DNA from: an uncultured Sphingobacteriales bacterium | GTDB lineage: Bacteria; Bacteroidota; Bacteroidia; Chitinophagales; Chitinophagaceae | Length of the DNA stretch: 38,406 nt | NCBI GenBank assembly: GCA_946479435.1 | Contig: CAMLFX010000022.1 | Coordinates: forward strand, 1 to 38,406 | Reading direction: 5' to 3' | In this document: positions 1 to 8,244 of the stretch, piece by piece | Layout of the letters: each line of letters begins with the position of its first letter | How positions within the stretch are numbered: position 1 is the stretch's first letter | Position numbers and translations under genes: made by a program | The notes under the pieces: generated by a model | Databases searched by the model: none | Told to the model about the DNA's origin: nothing | The model's input: the letters and a program-made list of their open reading frames with translations, nothing else

Positions 1-1790
1 TACCCATTAGGGGAATTACTATTGCGGGAAATGATATTTATGCAGCAACTCCCTCGGGCATATTCAGAGCCAATAAGAATAATATAAACCTGCAAGATTT
101 TTCAGTTTGGGTACAAGTAGGCGACGTGCGCGATTTTCGCAGTATCGCTTCTGTAAACAACAAAGTATTTGTTACCGGTCCCGATACACTTTATTCTATT
201 GAAAATGATGCATTAAATCCCATTTATCGTTCCGACTCAAATACGCGCCACCTGGATGCTGGTAACAATGGTGTATGGCTAAGCGAAAACTATGAGAACT
301 ATACAGGGGAAATCAAAAAATTCGATATAAACAATCAGATTGTCGATTCCGTTAAAGTAGGAGGATTCCCGGCCCAGGTAGCTGACTTAATGAACAGTAC
401 AATATTAACAGCTGACGATATAAATGGGTTAATTATACGCCAGGAAAATGCCGGCGAAGGTTACGCACTGGAAAAGCCACAAGGCCCGTCATCAAGCAGC
501 ACGTTTGATATTTATGCCTATAACAAAGAAGTTTGGGTGGCGCATGGAGGGTACAATGAAAAGTGGATATTCAATAACCGGCCAGATGGTTTTTCAGGTT
601 TTAACGATGAAAAATGGGTACAGTATAAATTATACGATTACCGCCCATTCGGCGATACCATGTTCGATTTTATACGCATAATAAAGGGGCCAGATAACAA
701 TATATATGCAGCCTCTTACCAGGGTGGTGTTTTTGTATTAAAGGCTGATGGAAGCACTGAGCTGTATAAACAAAATTCTATACTCGATTATTCATATACC
801 GCACCGGGTAAATACCTGGCTACAGGTTTAGCGTTCGATAGTCATAGCAACCTTTGGGTAACCATGTTTGGTGGCGATCATGAATTGGCCGTAAAAACGA
901 AAGAAGGCAATTGGTACGAGTTTTCCGCCGCTTCTCCTCGCCCTATATTGCATTCAGCAGCCGATATTATCATAGATGATAATGACCTTAAATGGTATAT
1001 AGCCCCATTAGGCGGTGGTGTAATGGTGTACGATGATGGTGGTACGATAGAAAACCCCAATGATGACAGGTATAAAAATTTACTTTCCGGCAAGGGAATA
1101 GGTGGCTTACCTGATAATGAAGTATATAGTATTGCAAAAGATAAAACCGGCAATATATGGGTAGGTACCGCTAATGGCATAGGTATTATTAGCTGCCCTA
1201 ACCAGGTGCTGGATGGCAGCTGTGAAGCTGAGCTACGCGTGGTGCAGTACGATGATTTTCCAGGCTACCTTTTTGCCAACGAGCAGGTAAGGGCTATTGC
1301 AGTAGATGGTGCCAACCGCAAGTGGATAGGTACCAATAATGGGGTATGGTTACTGTCGCCCGATGGAGATAAAATAATCTCCCGGTTTTCAGCCGAGAAT
1401 AGTCCGCTATTCTCAAATCACATTCAGAAGATAACGGTAGACCAAATAACCGGCGACGTATATATAGCTACCGATAAAGGCTTAATGAGTTATCGCGGCA
1501 CAGCCACCGAAGGCGGTACTGAAAATAAAGATGTGGTGAGTTATCCTAACCCTGTACCGTCAGGCTATAAAGGCACTATTGCAATAAAGGGATTGGTTGA
1601 AAATGCTGATGTACGAATTACCGATATTTCAGGGCAGCTGGTATATCGCACTACTGCACTAGGCGGCCAGGCAATATGGAATGGAATGGATTATACAGGC
1701 CATCGCCCCCAGTCAGGCGTTTACCTTGTTTTCATTACAAATAAAGACGGTTCGCAAACACATACAGGCAAAATTGTTTTCATGGAGTAA
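1..1790 (+). CDS. porZ: PorZ-like type IX secretion beta-propeller protein, 3' part (5' end cut by window)
   Basis: The reading frame is open from base 3, so the gene begins outside the window; the GTG at 126 is only an internal codon. At least 595 residues are visible. They contain repeated propeller blades of the form NIWVGTANGIGI, RKWIGTNNGVWLL and VYIATDKGLMSY, which are two-component-regulator-type propeller repeats. The last 80 or so residues form a T9SS-type C-terminal domain (SYPNPVPSGYKG, VRITDISGQLVY, SGVYLVFITNKDG, then GKIVFME). In P. gingivalis PorZ has two propellers and such a tail, and works at the cell surface with PorU, PorV and PorQ in the complex that attaches cargo to anionic LPS. 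The recO gene starts 3 bases after the stop; porZ next to recO is, as I recall, a common Bacteroidota arrangement and supports the name. A generic propeller protein remains possible because the N-terminus is missing. Confidence 0.75.
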   Translation, partial: PIRGITIAGNDIYAATPSGIFRANKNNINLQDFSVWVQVGDVRDFRSIASVNNKVFVTGPDTLYSIENDALNPIYRSDSNTRHLDAGNNGVWLSENYENYTGEIKKFDINNQIVDSVKVGGFPAQVADLMNSTILTADDINGLIIRQENAGEGYALEKPQGPSSSSTFDIYAYNKEVWVAHGGYNEKWIFNNRPDGFSGFNDEKWVQYKLYDYRPFGDTMFDFIRIIKGPDNNIYAASYQGGVFVLKADGSTELYKQNSILDYSYTAPGKYLATGLAFDSHSNLWVTMFGGDHELAVKTKEGNWYEFSAASPRPILHSAADIIIDDNDLKWYIAPLGGGVMVYDDGGTIENPNDDRYKNLLSGKGIGGLPDNEVYSIAKDKTGNIWVGTANGIGIISCPNQVLDGSCEAELRVVQYDDFPGYLFANEQVRAIAVDGANRKWIGTNNGVWLLSPDGDKIISRFSAENSPLFSNHIQKITVDQITGDVYIATDKGLMSYRGTATEGGTENKDVVSYPNPVPSGYKGTIAIKGLVENADVRITDISGQLVYRTTALGGQAIWNGMDYTGHRPQSGVYLVFITNKDGSQTHTGKIVFME

Positions 1791-1793
1791 ATA

Positions 1794-2528
1794 ATGCTGC
1801 AGACTACAAAGGGAATAATGCTGCGTGCGGTAAAATATGGTGAAACAAGCCTGATATGCAGCTTTTTTACAGAAGTATATGGTGTACAATCTTACATAGT
1901 ACAAGGCGTACGTACATCTAAAACAAAGCACCAGCGCGCAGGTTTGTTACAACCCGCATCGTTGCTTGAGCTAACTGTTTATTACAAACCCCAGCAAAGT
2001 CTTCAGCGGCTCCGCGAATTTCAGCCAGCGTATATCTATACTTCTTTGCAGGAAGAAGTAGTAAAAAATAGTGTAGCATTATTCTCAGTTGAATTTTTGT
2101 TACGCCTGCTTCCTGAACACGCGCCAATACCTGAGTTATTCTATTTGGTGTACGAATATTTCTGTATGCTTGATAAAGCTCGGGTTGAAGATGTAGCAAA
2201 CTACCCTTTGCATTTTATGGTACAATGCAGCCATATACTTGGCTATAAAATAATGGGTGAATACACTCCGCAAACTCCTTACCTCGATCTTGTGGCCGGT
2301 GCGTTTACCGATCATCCCCCTCATGAACATGCCACACTTTCAACTACTGACGCTGAATTAATGGGAAAATTTCTATCGGTTAATGATATCCAGTTATTAA
2401 AAAATATCGAGTTAAACTCGGAAACAAGAAACAGGCTGCTTGACTGGTATTTGGCATTCATTCATCGCCACACACAACACATGGGCGCATTAAGATCGCT
2501 GGAAGTATTGCGTACTATTTTACATTAG
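1794..2528 (+). CDS. recO: DNA repair protein RecO
   Basis: This 244-residue protein has the normal RecO length. The N-terminal OB-fold region is recognisable (TKGIMLRAVKYGETSLICS, then FTEVYGVQSYIVQGVR), followed by an all-helical C-terminal domain. RecO binds SSB and helps load RecA through RecFOR in single-strand gap repair. The zinc-binding cysteines of many RecO proteins are not evident; the few Cys residues (near 23, 125 and 146) do not form a C4 cluster, which I believe is usual in Bacteroidota. The ATG lies 3 bases after the porZ stop, so the two are probably co-transcribed. The stop TAG overlaps the stop of the small convergent gene by four bases (TTAG, 2525-2528). Confidence 0.95.
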   Translation: MLQTTKGIMLRAVKYGETSLICSFFTEVYGVQSYIVQGVRTSKTKHQRAGLLQPASLLELTVYYKPQQSLQRLREFQPAYIYTSLQEEVVKNSVALFSVEFLLRLLPEHAPIPELFYLVYEYFCMLDKARVEDVANYPLHFMVQCSHILGYKIMGEYTPQTPYLDLVAGAFTDHPPHEHATLSTTDAELMGKFLSVNDIQLLKNIELNSETRNRLLDWYLAFIHRHTQHMGALRSLEVLRTILH

Positions 2529-2683
2529 CCCTCGCAGCCAACAAGGCGCAGCCCGCCATAAAATACAGCTACCCACACAAGTCCCTTAATAAGGAAAAAC
2601 AAAAAGCCCGCCCAACCTATACGCTTAAGCCACAAGGTCAGCTTCCCTTTCTTTTTTTCTGTAGTAGCATCGTTATTCTCCAT
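2525..2683 (-). CDS. small single-pass membrane protein, 52 residues
   Basis: Read from the sequence: ATG at 2683, TAA at 2527-2525, 52 codons plus stop. The N-terminus is hydrophilic (MENNDATTEKKKGK), followed by a basic amphipathic stretch (LTLWLKRIGW) and one hydrophobic segment (AGFLFFLIKGLVWVAVFYGG), ending in RLVGCEG. This fits a small inner-membrane protein. A perfect TAnnTTTG element lies on the same strand at 2726-2719, 35 bases upstream of the ATG, which supports real expression. I recall similar short proteins with the FLFFLIKGLVW core in other Bacteroidota but cannot check that here. Function unknown. Its stop overlaps the recO stop by 4 bases. Confidence 0.62.
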   Translation of the reverse strand: MENNDATTEKKKGKLTLWLKRIGWAGFLFFLIKGLVWVAVFYGGLRLVGCEG

Positions 2684-2718
2684 TTGTATCAGCACTTAAG
2701 CGTGTGCTGTTGCAGGCG

Positions 2719-2726
2719 CAAAGCTA
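2719..2726 (-). promoter_or_regulatory. TAnnTTTG -7 promoter element for the small membrane protein gene
   Basis: The minus strand reads TAGCTTTG, a full match to the Bacteroidota -7 consensus TAnnTTTG, 35 bases upstream of the ATG at 2683. I see no well-spaced -33 TTTG. Confidence 0.5.
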
Positions 2727-2835
2727 CATCATAATTGTATTGCCTGACACTACAAAATGATATGCGGTAATAACCATTTTCAATTTTTAACTATTCTGCC
2801 TTCGTTTGTACCACAGTTGTCATTATTTTGCATCT

Positions 2836-4560
2836 ATGCAATTGAAACAATACCTCACCTTATTTGCGTTCAGCGGTTTTGCCACGGTTGCTACCGCACA
2901 AAATATAAAAGGATATCCGCAAGGCTATTTTCGCAACCCGTTAGATATCCCCATTTCACTGGCCGGCAATTTTGGCGAATGCCGTCCCGGCCACTTTCAT
3001 AGTGGTATGGATATAAAAACCCAGGGTAAAGAAAATTTTGCAGTGCACGCTGCTGCCGATGGATATATATCGCGCATAAAGTTAGAGAAGGGAGGGTTTG
3101 GCCATGCGCTGTATATAACACACCCTAATGGATACACTACTTTATATGCACACCTCAACAGGTTTGCTGACCCCATACAGAAATATATTGTAGCCCAACA
3201 ATACAAAACTAAAAGCTGGCTGCAGGATATTACCTGCACTCCCGATCAATTTCCTGTAAAACAAGGAGACCAGATCGCGCTATCGGGCAATACAGGTAAT
3301 TCTTATGCGCCGCATCTGCATTTCGAGATCAGGAATACTAAATCAGAACATCCGCTCAACCCACAGCTTTTTGGCTTTGAGATAAAAGATGATATAGCTC
3401 CTAAGCCCACACAACTGGCACTATATGATATGAGCAAAGGGGTTTACGAACAAACACCTCGTATGTTTCCCCTCACAAAAAAGGGCGATACCTATTATAC
3501 GAATCAAGACACAATAATTGTAAATAACGATCAGATAGGTGTAGGCGTAGTAGTAAACGATTATATGAATGGCAGCGACAATACGCTCAATTTTTATACG
3601 GCCGAGCTAAATATGGAAAAGACCAATTTCATAACAATAACATTGGATGATATTGGTTATGATGAAACAAGATACGTAAACGCTTTTGCCGATTATAAAA
3701 GTAAAAAACTGACAGGTGAATGGGTGCAATGCCTTTTCCAGATGGATGGTAATAGGTTGGATACCATCTACGACTATACTACGCAATACAGAAAGTACAC
3801 CGAACGTGGTAAACTGGAATTTAGTAACAACCAAATTCCTAAACCCGTTGATATAAAACTGGTAGATGCGGCAGGCAATGCCAGTACTATATTTTTTTAC
3901 ATAAACTACAAGCCCAAAGAAAAAGAGAAACAAGATTGCTCTTTTGAAAATACATTCACCATATTCAAAGAAAAAGATTTTGGCAACCCCAATATATCTT
4001 TTACGCTGCCCGACGATGCTCTATATGAAAGCCTGTGCCTGGATTTTAAACAATCGCCCGATGCAAATAGTTACTCCGACAGGTTTACCATACACAAGCC
4101 TTACGTACCATTGCACACTTACTTCTTACTGCGTATAAAACCTAATAAAGCCATACCCTTTAAAGAAAGATATAAAATAGCGCTTATCTATAATGATGGT
4201 AAAGCAGAAACAGGCTCTGCTGCTATGTACGATAATGGTTGGTATAAAACTAAAGTGCGCGACTTTGGCGAATATCGTCTTGTATCAGACGTTACCCCCC
4301 CGGTTATTACACCTGATCAACCAAAAGGAACAGATTTTTCTAAAACAAGCAGAATAAGTTTTACTGTGAAAGATGCCATCACATCTGTCAAATCTTTTAG
4401 TGCCGAGGTAGATGGGCAATGGCTTTGTTTTGAGCAAAGCGGTAATACGTTTTTTTACGATTTTGATGAGCATTGCCCAAAAGGGAAAAACAAATTGGTG
4501 ATTACCGCTACCGACGAAAATAGCAACGAAGAAAAACTAACTTATACTTTTACCAGATAA
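2836..4560 (+). CDS. secreted M23 family (LytM-like) metallopeptidase
   Basis: I start the gene at the ATG at 2836 rather than the in-frame TTG at 2806, because the 2836 start gives a clean signal peptide (MQLKQYLTLFAFSGFATVATA, cut before Q). The product is 574 residues. The M23 peptidase domain covers roughly residues 45-170 and is complete: HSGMD (His55 and Asp59), YAHL (His106) and HLHFEIR (His160 and His162), i.e. the zinc ligands and catalytic histidines of lysostaphin/LytM enzymes. These cut peptide cross-links in peptidoglycan, so it probably acts in the periplasm. About 400 residues of beta-rich sequence follow, including a motif (VKDAITSVKSFSAEVDG) that looks like an Ig-like fold. 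The stop overlaps the next ATG by one base (TAATG), so bcp is probably translationally coupled. Confidence 0.93.
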   Translation: MQLKQYLTLFAFSGFATVATAQNIKGYPQGYFRNPLDIPISLAGNFGECRPGHFHSGMDIKTQGKENFAVHAAADGYISRIKLEKGGFGHALYITHPNGYTTLYAHLNRFADPIQKYIVAQQYKTKSWLQDITCTPDQFPVKQGDQIALSGNTGNSYAPHLHFEIRNTKSEHPLNPQLFGFEIKDDIAPKPTQLALYDMSKGVYEQTPRMFPLTKKGDTYYTNQDTIIVNNDQIGVGVVVNDYMNGSDNTLNFYTAELNMEKTNFITITLDDIGYDETRYVNAFADYKSKKLTGEWVQCLFQMDGNRLDTIYDYTTQYRKYTERGKLEFSNNQIPKPVDIKLVDAAGNASTIFFYINYKPKEKEKQDCSFENTFTIFKEKDFGNPNISFTLPDDALYESLCLDFKQSPDANSYSDRFTIHKPYVPLHTYFLLRIKPNKAIPFKERYKIALIYNDGKAETGSAAMYDNGWYKTKVRDFGEYRLVSDVTPPVITPDQPKGTDFSKTSRISFTVKDAITSVKSFSAEVDGQWLCFEQSGNTFFYDFDEHCPKGKNKLVITATDENSNEEKLTYTFTR

Positions 4561-5027
4561 TGGAATTAACAGCAGGCAGCAAAGCGCCCGCATTTAAAGC
4601 GGCCGACCAGAATAATAATACAATTTCACTTGGCGATTATAAAGGACAAAAGGTAGCCCTGTTCTTCTATCCGGAAGATGATACGCCTACCTGTACCGTA
4701 GAAGCCTGTAACCTGCGCGATAATTATTCGTTGCTGAAAAAACACGGCATTGCCGTAGTAGGTGTAAGCCCCGATGAAGTTGCTAAACATAAAAAGTTTG
4801 AACAGAAATTCGAACTACCCTTTACTATGTTGGCTGACCCGAAACATACCATACTGAACAAGTATGGCGTATGGGGTGAGAAGAATTTATATGGCAATAA
4901 GTTTATGGGCGTGAAGCGTACTACGTTTTTAATAAATGAAGACGGTACCATTGCGCATATCATAAAAGGGGTACGCTCCAAGAACCATGCGCAACAAATA
5001 CTCGATGCATGGAAAATTAAAAGCTAA
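4560..5027 (+). CDS. bcp: thioredoxin-dependent thiol peroxidase, Bcp/PrxQ peroxiredoxin
   Basis: The protein is 155 residues, the usual Bcp length. The peroxiredoxin active-site motif PxxxTxxC is seen as Pro38, Thr42 and the peroxidatic Cys45, with a second Cys five residues later (Cys50) as the resolving cysteine of the atypical two-Cys PrxQ type. It reduces hydrogen peroxide and organic hydroperoxides with thioredoxin in the cytoplasm. It overlaps the M23 peptidase stop by one base. Its last 11 bases overlap the 3' end of the convergent DUF5686 gene. Confidence 0.96.
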   Translation: MELTAGSKAPAFKAADQNNNTISLGDYKGQKVALFFYPEDDTPTCTVEACNLRDNYSLLKKHGIAVVGVSPDEVAKHKKFEQKFELPFTMLADPKHTILNKYGVWGEKNLYGNKFMGVKRTTFLINEDGTIAHIIKGVRSKNHAQQILDAWKIKS

Positions 5028-7611
5028 GCTTTGCGCTACCCATTATTGTAAAATACTTCGTGTGAGGTTCGGTAGGCAGCTTTTCGGGTGCCAGCCTCCA
5101 GATAAAGTCAACACGAAAAATGCGTAGTATGTTTTCTATACCTGTACCTACCTCCAGGTATGGGCTGCTATTCAGGGTACGGAAGGCATATCCTTTATCG
5201 AGGTTTAACGTTGCATTTTTATCGCTCAGGCTTCCTATCAAACCTTTAGCCGTCCAAAACTGCCGAAATTTTAATTTTCTTACACCCGGTATATAGTTAA
5301 AAATACCACCTCCCAATGAATGCTCTATGTTTAGGCCAGCATACTGATCGCTAATGAACTCGTATTGGTTCATCATGCTGAACGCATACTTGTTATAGAT
5401 ATAAGTTTCATTTCCGGGGTGTATCTCCAATAGCGCATACGGTAGTGTACCATATACTTTCCCTGCAAATGCATTTATATACAATTCGCCAAGAGGGGCA
5501 ATTTTAATATCATCAGATATCGTAGCCGATATTTTTTTATACTCATAGCTACTATGCAATAACCCTTTCAGGCCTGCAGCCAACCTCAATTCAACAACCG
5601 GATATTTACTGCCAAGGCTTACACGATAGTAATTACCTTCTAAAAATCTTTCGTGATACGCATAGCGTAGTTTCACGCCAACTTCAGATGTATTTAGTGT
5701 ATTGGTTGCTACTCCTTCTTCGTTCACAAATATTTTGTCTGAAGGTAATGGGGTGTAAGGTGTATATAACCTATGTACCCAGCTGAACATGTGGCTAAAC
5801 CCTGAAAAATATTCTTTGTAAAAATCGAAACGGTATTCGTCGGCAAATACCAGTTTCCTGGGTATCCCTTTTCTTCTTACCGTAAGGGCCAATATATTAT
5901 CGAAACCTACATTGTCGTAATAAGTTACTGTGCGGTCTATGTCATGCGTGCGCGATGCAAACAAATACATTCTGGGCTTTCTGCCCAGTAACCAAAAACC
6001 GCCAATATTATATTTAAACCGTTCATCCTTTGTGCCATACGCCACATAGCCATTCAGGTAAATATTTTTGAACAGCTTAGGTGTTGTACCCATTGAAAAA
6101 CGGAAACGGTTTCCTTCTATCCTGTTCCGGCTGTATAAGCTCCAGTAAGGCCCCAGCTCAATAGGGCCAACCTCTTTTGTACCTGTAATGAAAAACGTTA
6201 CTATATTTCTGAATTTGCGATACACCGGGTCATGCTCCAGCGTATCAAACATATAATAAATGGCCGCCTCATTTTTGGTCAACCCTTCGTGCCTTAAGGG
6301 TTGCCAAAAAGTATCTTCCACGTTGCGTGCATCGTCTGCCACCACTACTTCAGGGGCTGTTTTACTTAGTGTATCTGTTATTGAAGCATCGTTAATCACA
6401 ATGTCTTTGTACGATAAGGTACGCCTGGCTATAAGCCCTGGTATTTGTGGCAGTATTTTACCGGCTACCAACTCTGTTGTCAGGTTTTCTTTAGTGCAAA
6501 ACCATGTTGTATCACCCAGCAAACTAAATTGCTGGTATAGCGATGCACCTTTCACCCAGTTGATGTTTGCTCCTTTGGGGATAGCGCCATCTATATATTG
6601 CAATGCACAGCTGGTATCCACTATATTCATCTCACCTGTAAGACAATTCTCACCTTCACGCAGCGGCCTGAAGCTTAATTTCATTACCCTTCTGTGTTCT
6701 ACATCTATAGTATCTACAAACCTGTATTTATAAAAAGCCAAACCTCCGTCACCCAGCGGGCTCACAAACTTTTTATCAAACAGCAACCAGTAATTATCAT
6801 AAGGATTTACCGATAAATACATACTACCCATGTACTTCATGATGCTTTTATTATTAATGCCCCTTATCTGGTTAGCCTTAATATATTCCCTGGTTGCTTT
6901 AGGGTTTCTCTGGTAGTAGTAGTCCGATAATGTTTCTATTAGAAAGAATGGTAAAAAAGGTTCAGGCCCGGTAGTGGTATCCAGGTTATCATAAATATAT
7001 CCGAAGTGCTTTATATAAGGTATTGGTAACTGTTCAAATTGTTCTTTTGTCAGGTTAAGCAGGTCCACCTCTATTTTACTATAGGTCTCGTATTTATAAT
7101 TGTTGAACCGTGCGGGGTCATTATACTTTTTATGCGCTATCACTTTCCGCATAAAGCGTATGGCCGGGTCTTCACCTGCATGCACAATTACTTCATTCAA
7201 CAATTTGCCTTCCGGTGCCAGGGTTATATTTATTACCTGGGGTGTATCAGTATGCTGTATTACCGTATCTATCTGTTTGTATCCTATCACATACACCCTT
7301 AGGGTATCGTTTTCTATTTCATCATAACCAATAGTAAATGCTCCTTCCTCATTGCTCAATACGCCATATACAGTACGTGGAAAGAAAAGGGTGACATAAG
7401 GTACTACATCACCCGTTTGCTGGTCGCGGACAACACCCCTTATCTGGTGCTGTGTTTTTATAACCCTTACCCCGGGAGCCAGGCTGCTATCACCAGCCGG
7501 GGTAACCTGGGCTTTTGCTGTTTGGCAAAAGCATGCGATTGCAATTAGTAATATTTGTAGTTTCCTTATCACAATAATATAGCTCACAACCTGTGGGCTC
7601 CTATCCATCAT
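5017..7611 (-). CDS. DUF5686 outer-membrane protein with carboxypeptidase-regulatory-like domain
   Basis: The 864-residue product has a hydrophobic secretion signal ending near residue 34 (ILLIAIACFCQTAKA, then Q). The start is either the ATG at 7611 or an internal GTG (VIRKLQILL), which would give a more compact signal. Residues about 56-140 form a CarboxypepD_reg-like domain (IRGVVRDQQTGDVVPYVTLF, then GVLSNEEGAFTIGY and ITLAPEG.LLNEVIVHAG), as found at the front of TonB-linked outer-membrane proteins. The rest matches DUF5686, with alternating beta strands and a C-terminal Phe (GSAKLSF) typical of a barrel-assembly signal. It is therefore probably an outer-membrane barrel; its substrate is unknown. 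It is convergent with bcp (11-base overlap) and has a perfect -7 element 15 bases upstream. Confidence 0.88.
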   Translation of the reverse strand: MMDRSPQVVSYIIVIRKLQILLIAIACFCQTAKAQVTPAGDSSLAPGVRVIKTQHQIRGVVRDQQTGDVVPYVTLFFPRTVYGVLSNEEGAFTIGYDEIENDTLRVYVIGYKQIDTVIQHTDTPQVINITLAPEGKLLNEVIVHAGEDPAIRFMRKVIAHKKYNDPARFNNYKYETYSKIEVDLLNLTKEQFEQLPIPYIKHFGYIYDNLDTTTGPEPFLPFFLIETLSDYYYQRNPKATREYIKANQIRGINNKSIMKYMGSMYLSVNPYDNYWLLFDKKFVSPLGDGGLAFYKYRFVDTIDVEHRRVMKLSFRPLREGENCLTGEMNIVDTSCALQYIDGAIPKGANINWVKGASLYQQFSLLGDTTWFCTKENLTTELVAGKILPQIPGLIARRTLSYKDIVINDASITDTLSKTAPEVVVADDARNVEDTFWQPLRHEGLTKNEAAIYYMFDTLEHDPVYRKFRNIVTFFITGTKEVGPIELGPYWSLYSRNRIEGNRFRFSMGTTPKLFKNIYLNGYVAYGTKDERFKYNIGGFWLLGRKPRMYLFASRTHDIDRTVTYYDNVGFDNILALTVRRKGIPRKLVFADEYRFDFYKEYFSGFSHMFSWVHRLYTPYTPLPSDKIFVNEEGVATNTLNTSEVGVKLRYAYHERFLEGNYYRVSLGSKYPVVELRLAAGLKGLLHSSYEYKKISATISDDIKIAPLGELYINAFAGKVYGTLPYALLEIHPGNETYIYNKYAFSMMNQYEFISDQYAGLNIEHSLGGGIFNYIPGVRKLKFRQFWTAKGLIGSLSDKNATLNLDKGYAFRTLNSSPYLEVGTGIENILRIFRVDFIWRLAPEKLPTEPHTKYFTIMGSAKLSF

Positions 7612-7625
7612 TTAAAAAAAGAATG

Positions 7626-7633
7626 CAAAAGTA
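7626..7633 (-). promoter_or_regulatory. TAnnTTTG -7 promoter element for the DUF5686 gene
   Basis: The minus strand reads TACTTTTG, a full consensus match, ending 15 bases before the ATG at 7611. A near match on the plus strand (TATATTTA, 7656-7663) would serve the divergent YkgJ-like gene. Confidence 0.55.
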
Positions 7634-7672
7634 CTACAGCTTTATGGCAATCCACTATATTTACATTCTTGT

Positions 7673-8173
7673 ATGGATTTGAAACGCTTTAGAGCAAAAG
7701 CATCAAAGAAAAAGGGCCGCCTAACCGCTTTTCTCCAAAAGCTGGATAAGATTGTTCCTGAAGATATGCCCGCCTTGGTAGCTGAAGTAGACGCTACTGT
7801 TTGGCGCGACATTGACTGCACTACTTGTGCTAATTGCTGCAAAACCATGACGCCTACCTTCACTCCTAAAGACATAAAACGCATATCAGCACACCTGGAT
7901 ATGACGCCAAATCAGTTTAAAGAAAAGTGGCTGTATAAAGAAGAAGACGCCGGCGATTGGGTAAATGTTAATCAGCCATGCCAGTTTCTTATAAACGATA
8001 TGTGTTCTATATATGAAGTTCGCCCGGTTGATTGTGCTGAATTTCCGCACCATAATAAAAAACCGTTCGATTTGTATAACGATACTTTTATACAAAACCT
8101 GCACCGCTGCCCTGCCACTTTTACTCTCATTGAACGGCTGGAACAGCGGATACGCAAGGAGTACGAATGGTAG
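7673..8173 (+). CDS. YkgJ family cysteine cluster protein
   Basis: This 166-residue protein has the spaced cysteines of the YkgJ/UPF0153 family: CTTCANCC (Cys49, 52, 55, 56), then QPCQFL, MCSIYEVRPVDCAEFP and LHRCPA. The family is thought to bind zinc or iron through these cysteines; no reaction is established. The N-terminus is basic (KRFRAKASKKKGR) and has no signal peptide, so a cytoplasmic location is likely. The ATG at 7673 follows a near-consensus -7 element by 9 bases. polA begins 71 bases downstream with its own promoter element, so the two need not form an operon. Confidence 0.9.
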   Translation: MDLKRFRAKASKKKGRLTAFLQKLDKIVPEDMPALVAEVDATVWRDIDCTTCANCCKTMTPTFTPKDIKRISAHLDMTPNQFKEKWLYKEEDAGDWVNVNQPCQFLINDMCSIYEVRPVDCAEFPHHNKKPFDLYNDTFIQNLHRCPATFTLIERLEQRIRKEYEW

Positions 8174-8212
8174 AAATACTACTGTATTAAGCTTCCGCTA
8201 ACATCCCCTTAT

Positions 8213-8220
8213 TATATTTG
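8213..8220 (+). promoter_or_regulatory. TAnnTTTG -7 promoter element for polA
   Basis: TATATTTG is a full match to the consensus, 24 bases upstream of the polA ATG at 8245. No clear -33 partner is seen. Confidence 0.55.
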
Positions 8221-8244
8221 CTTACATAAGCTAACTTAGCCTTT

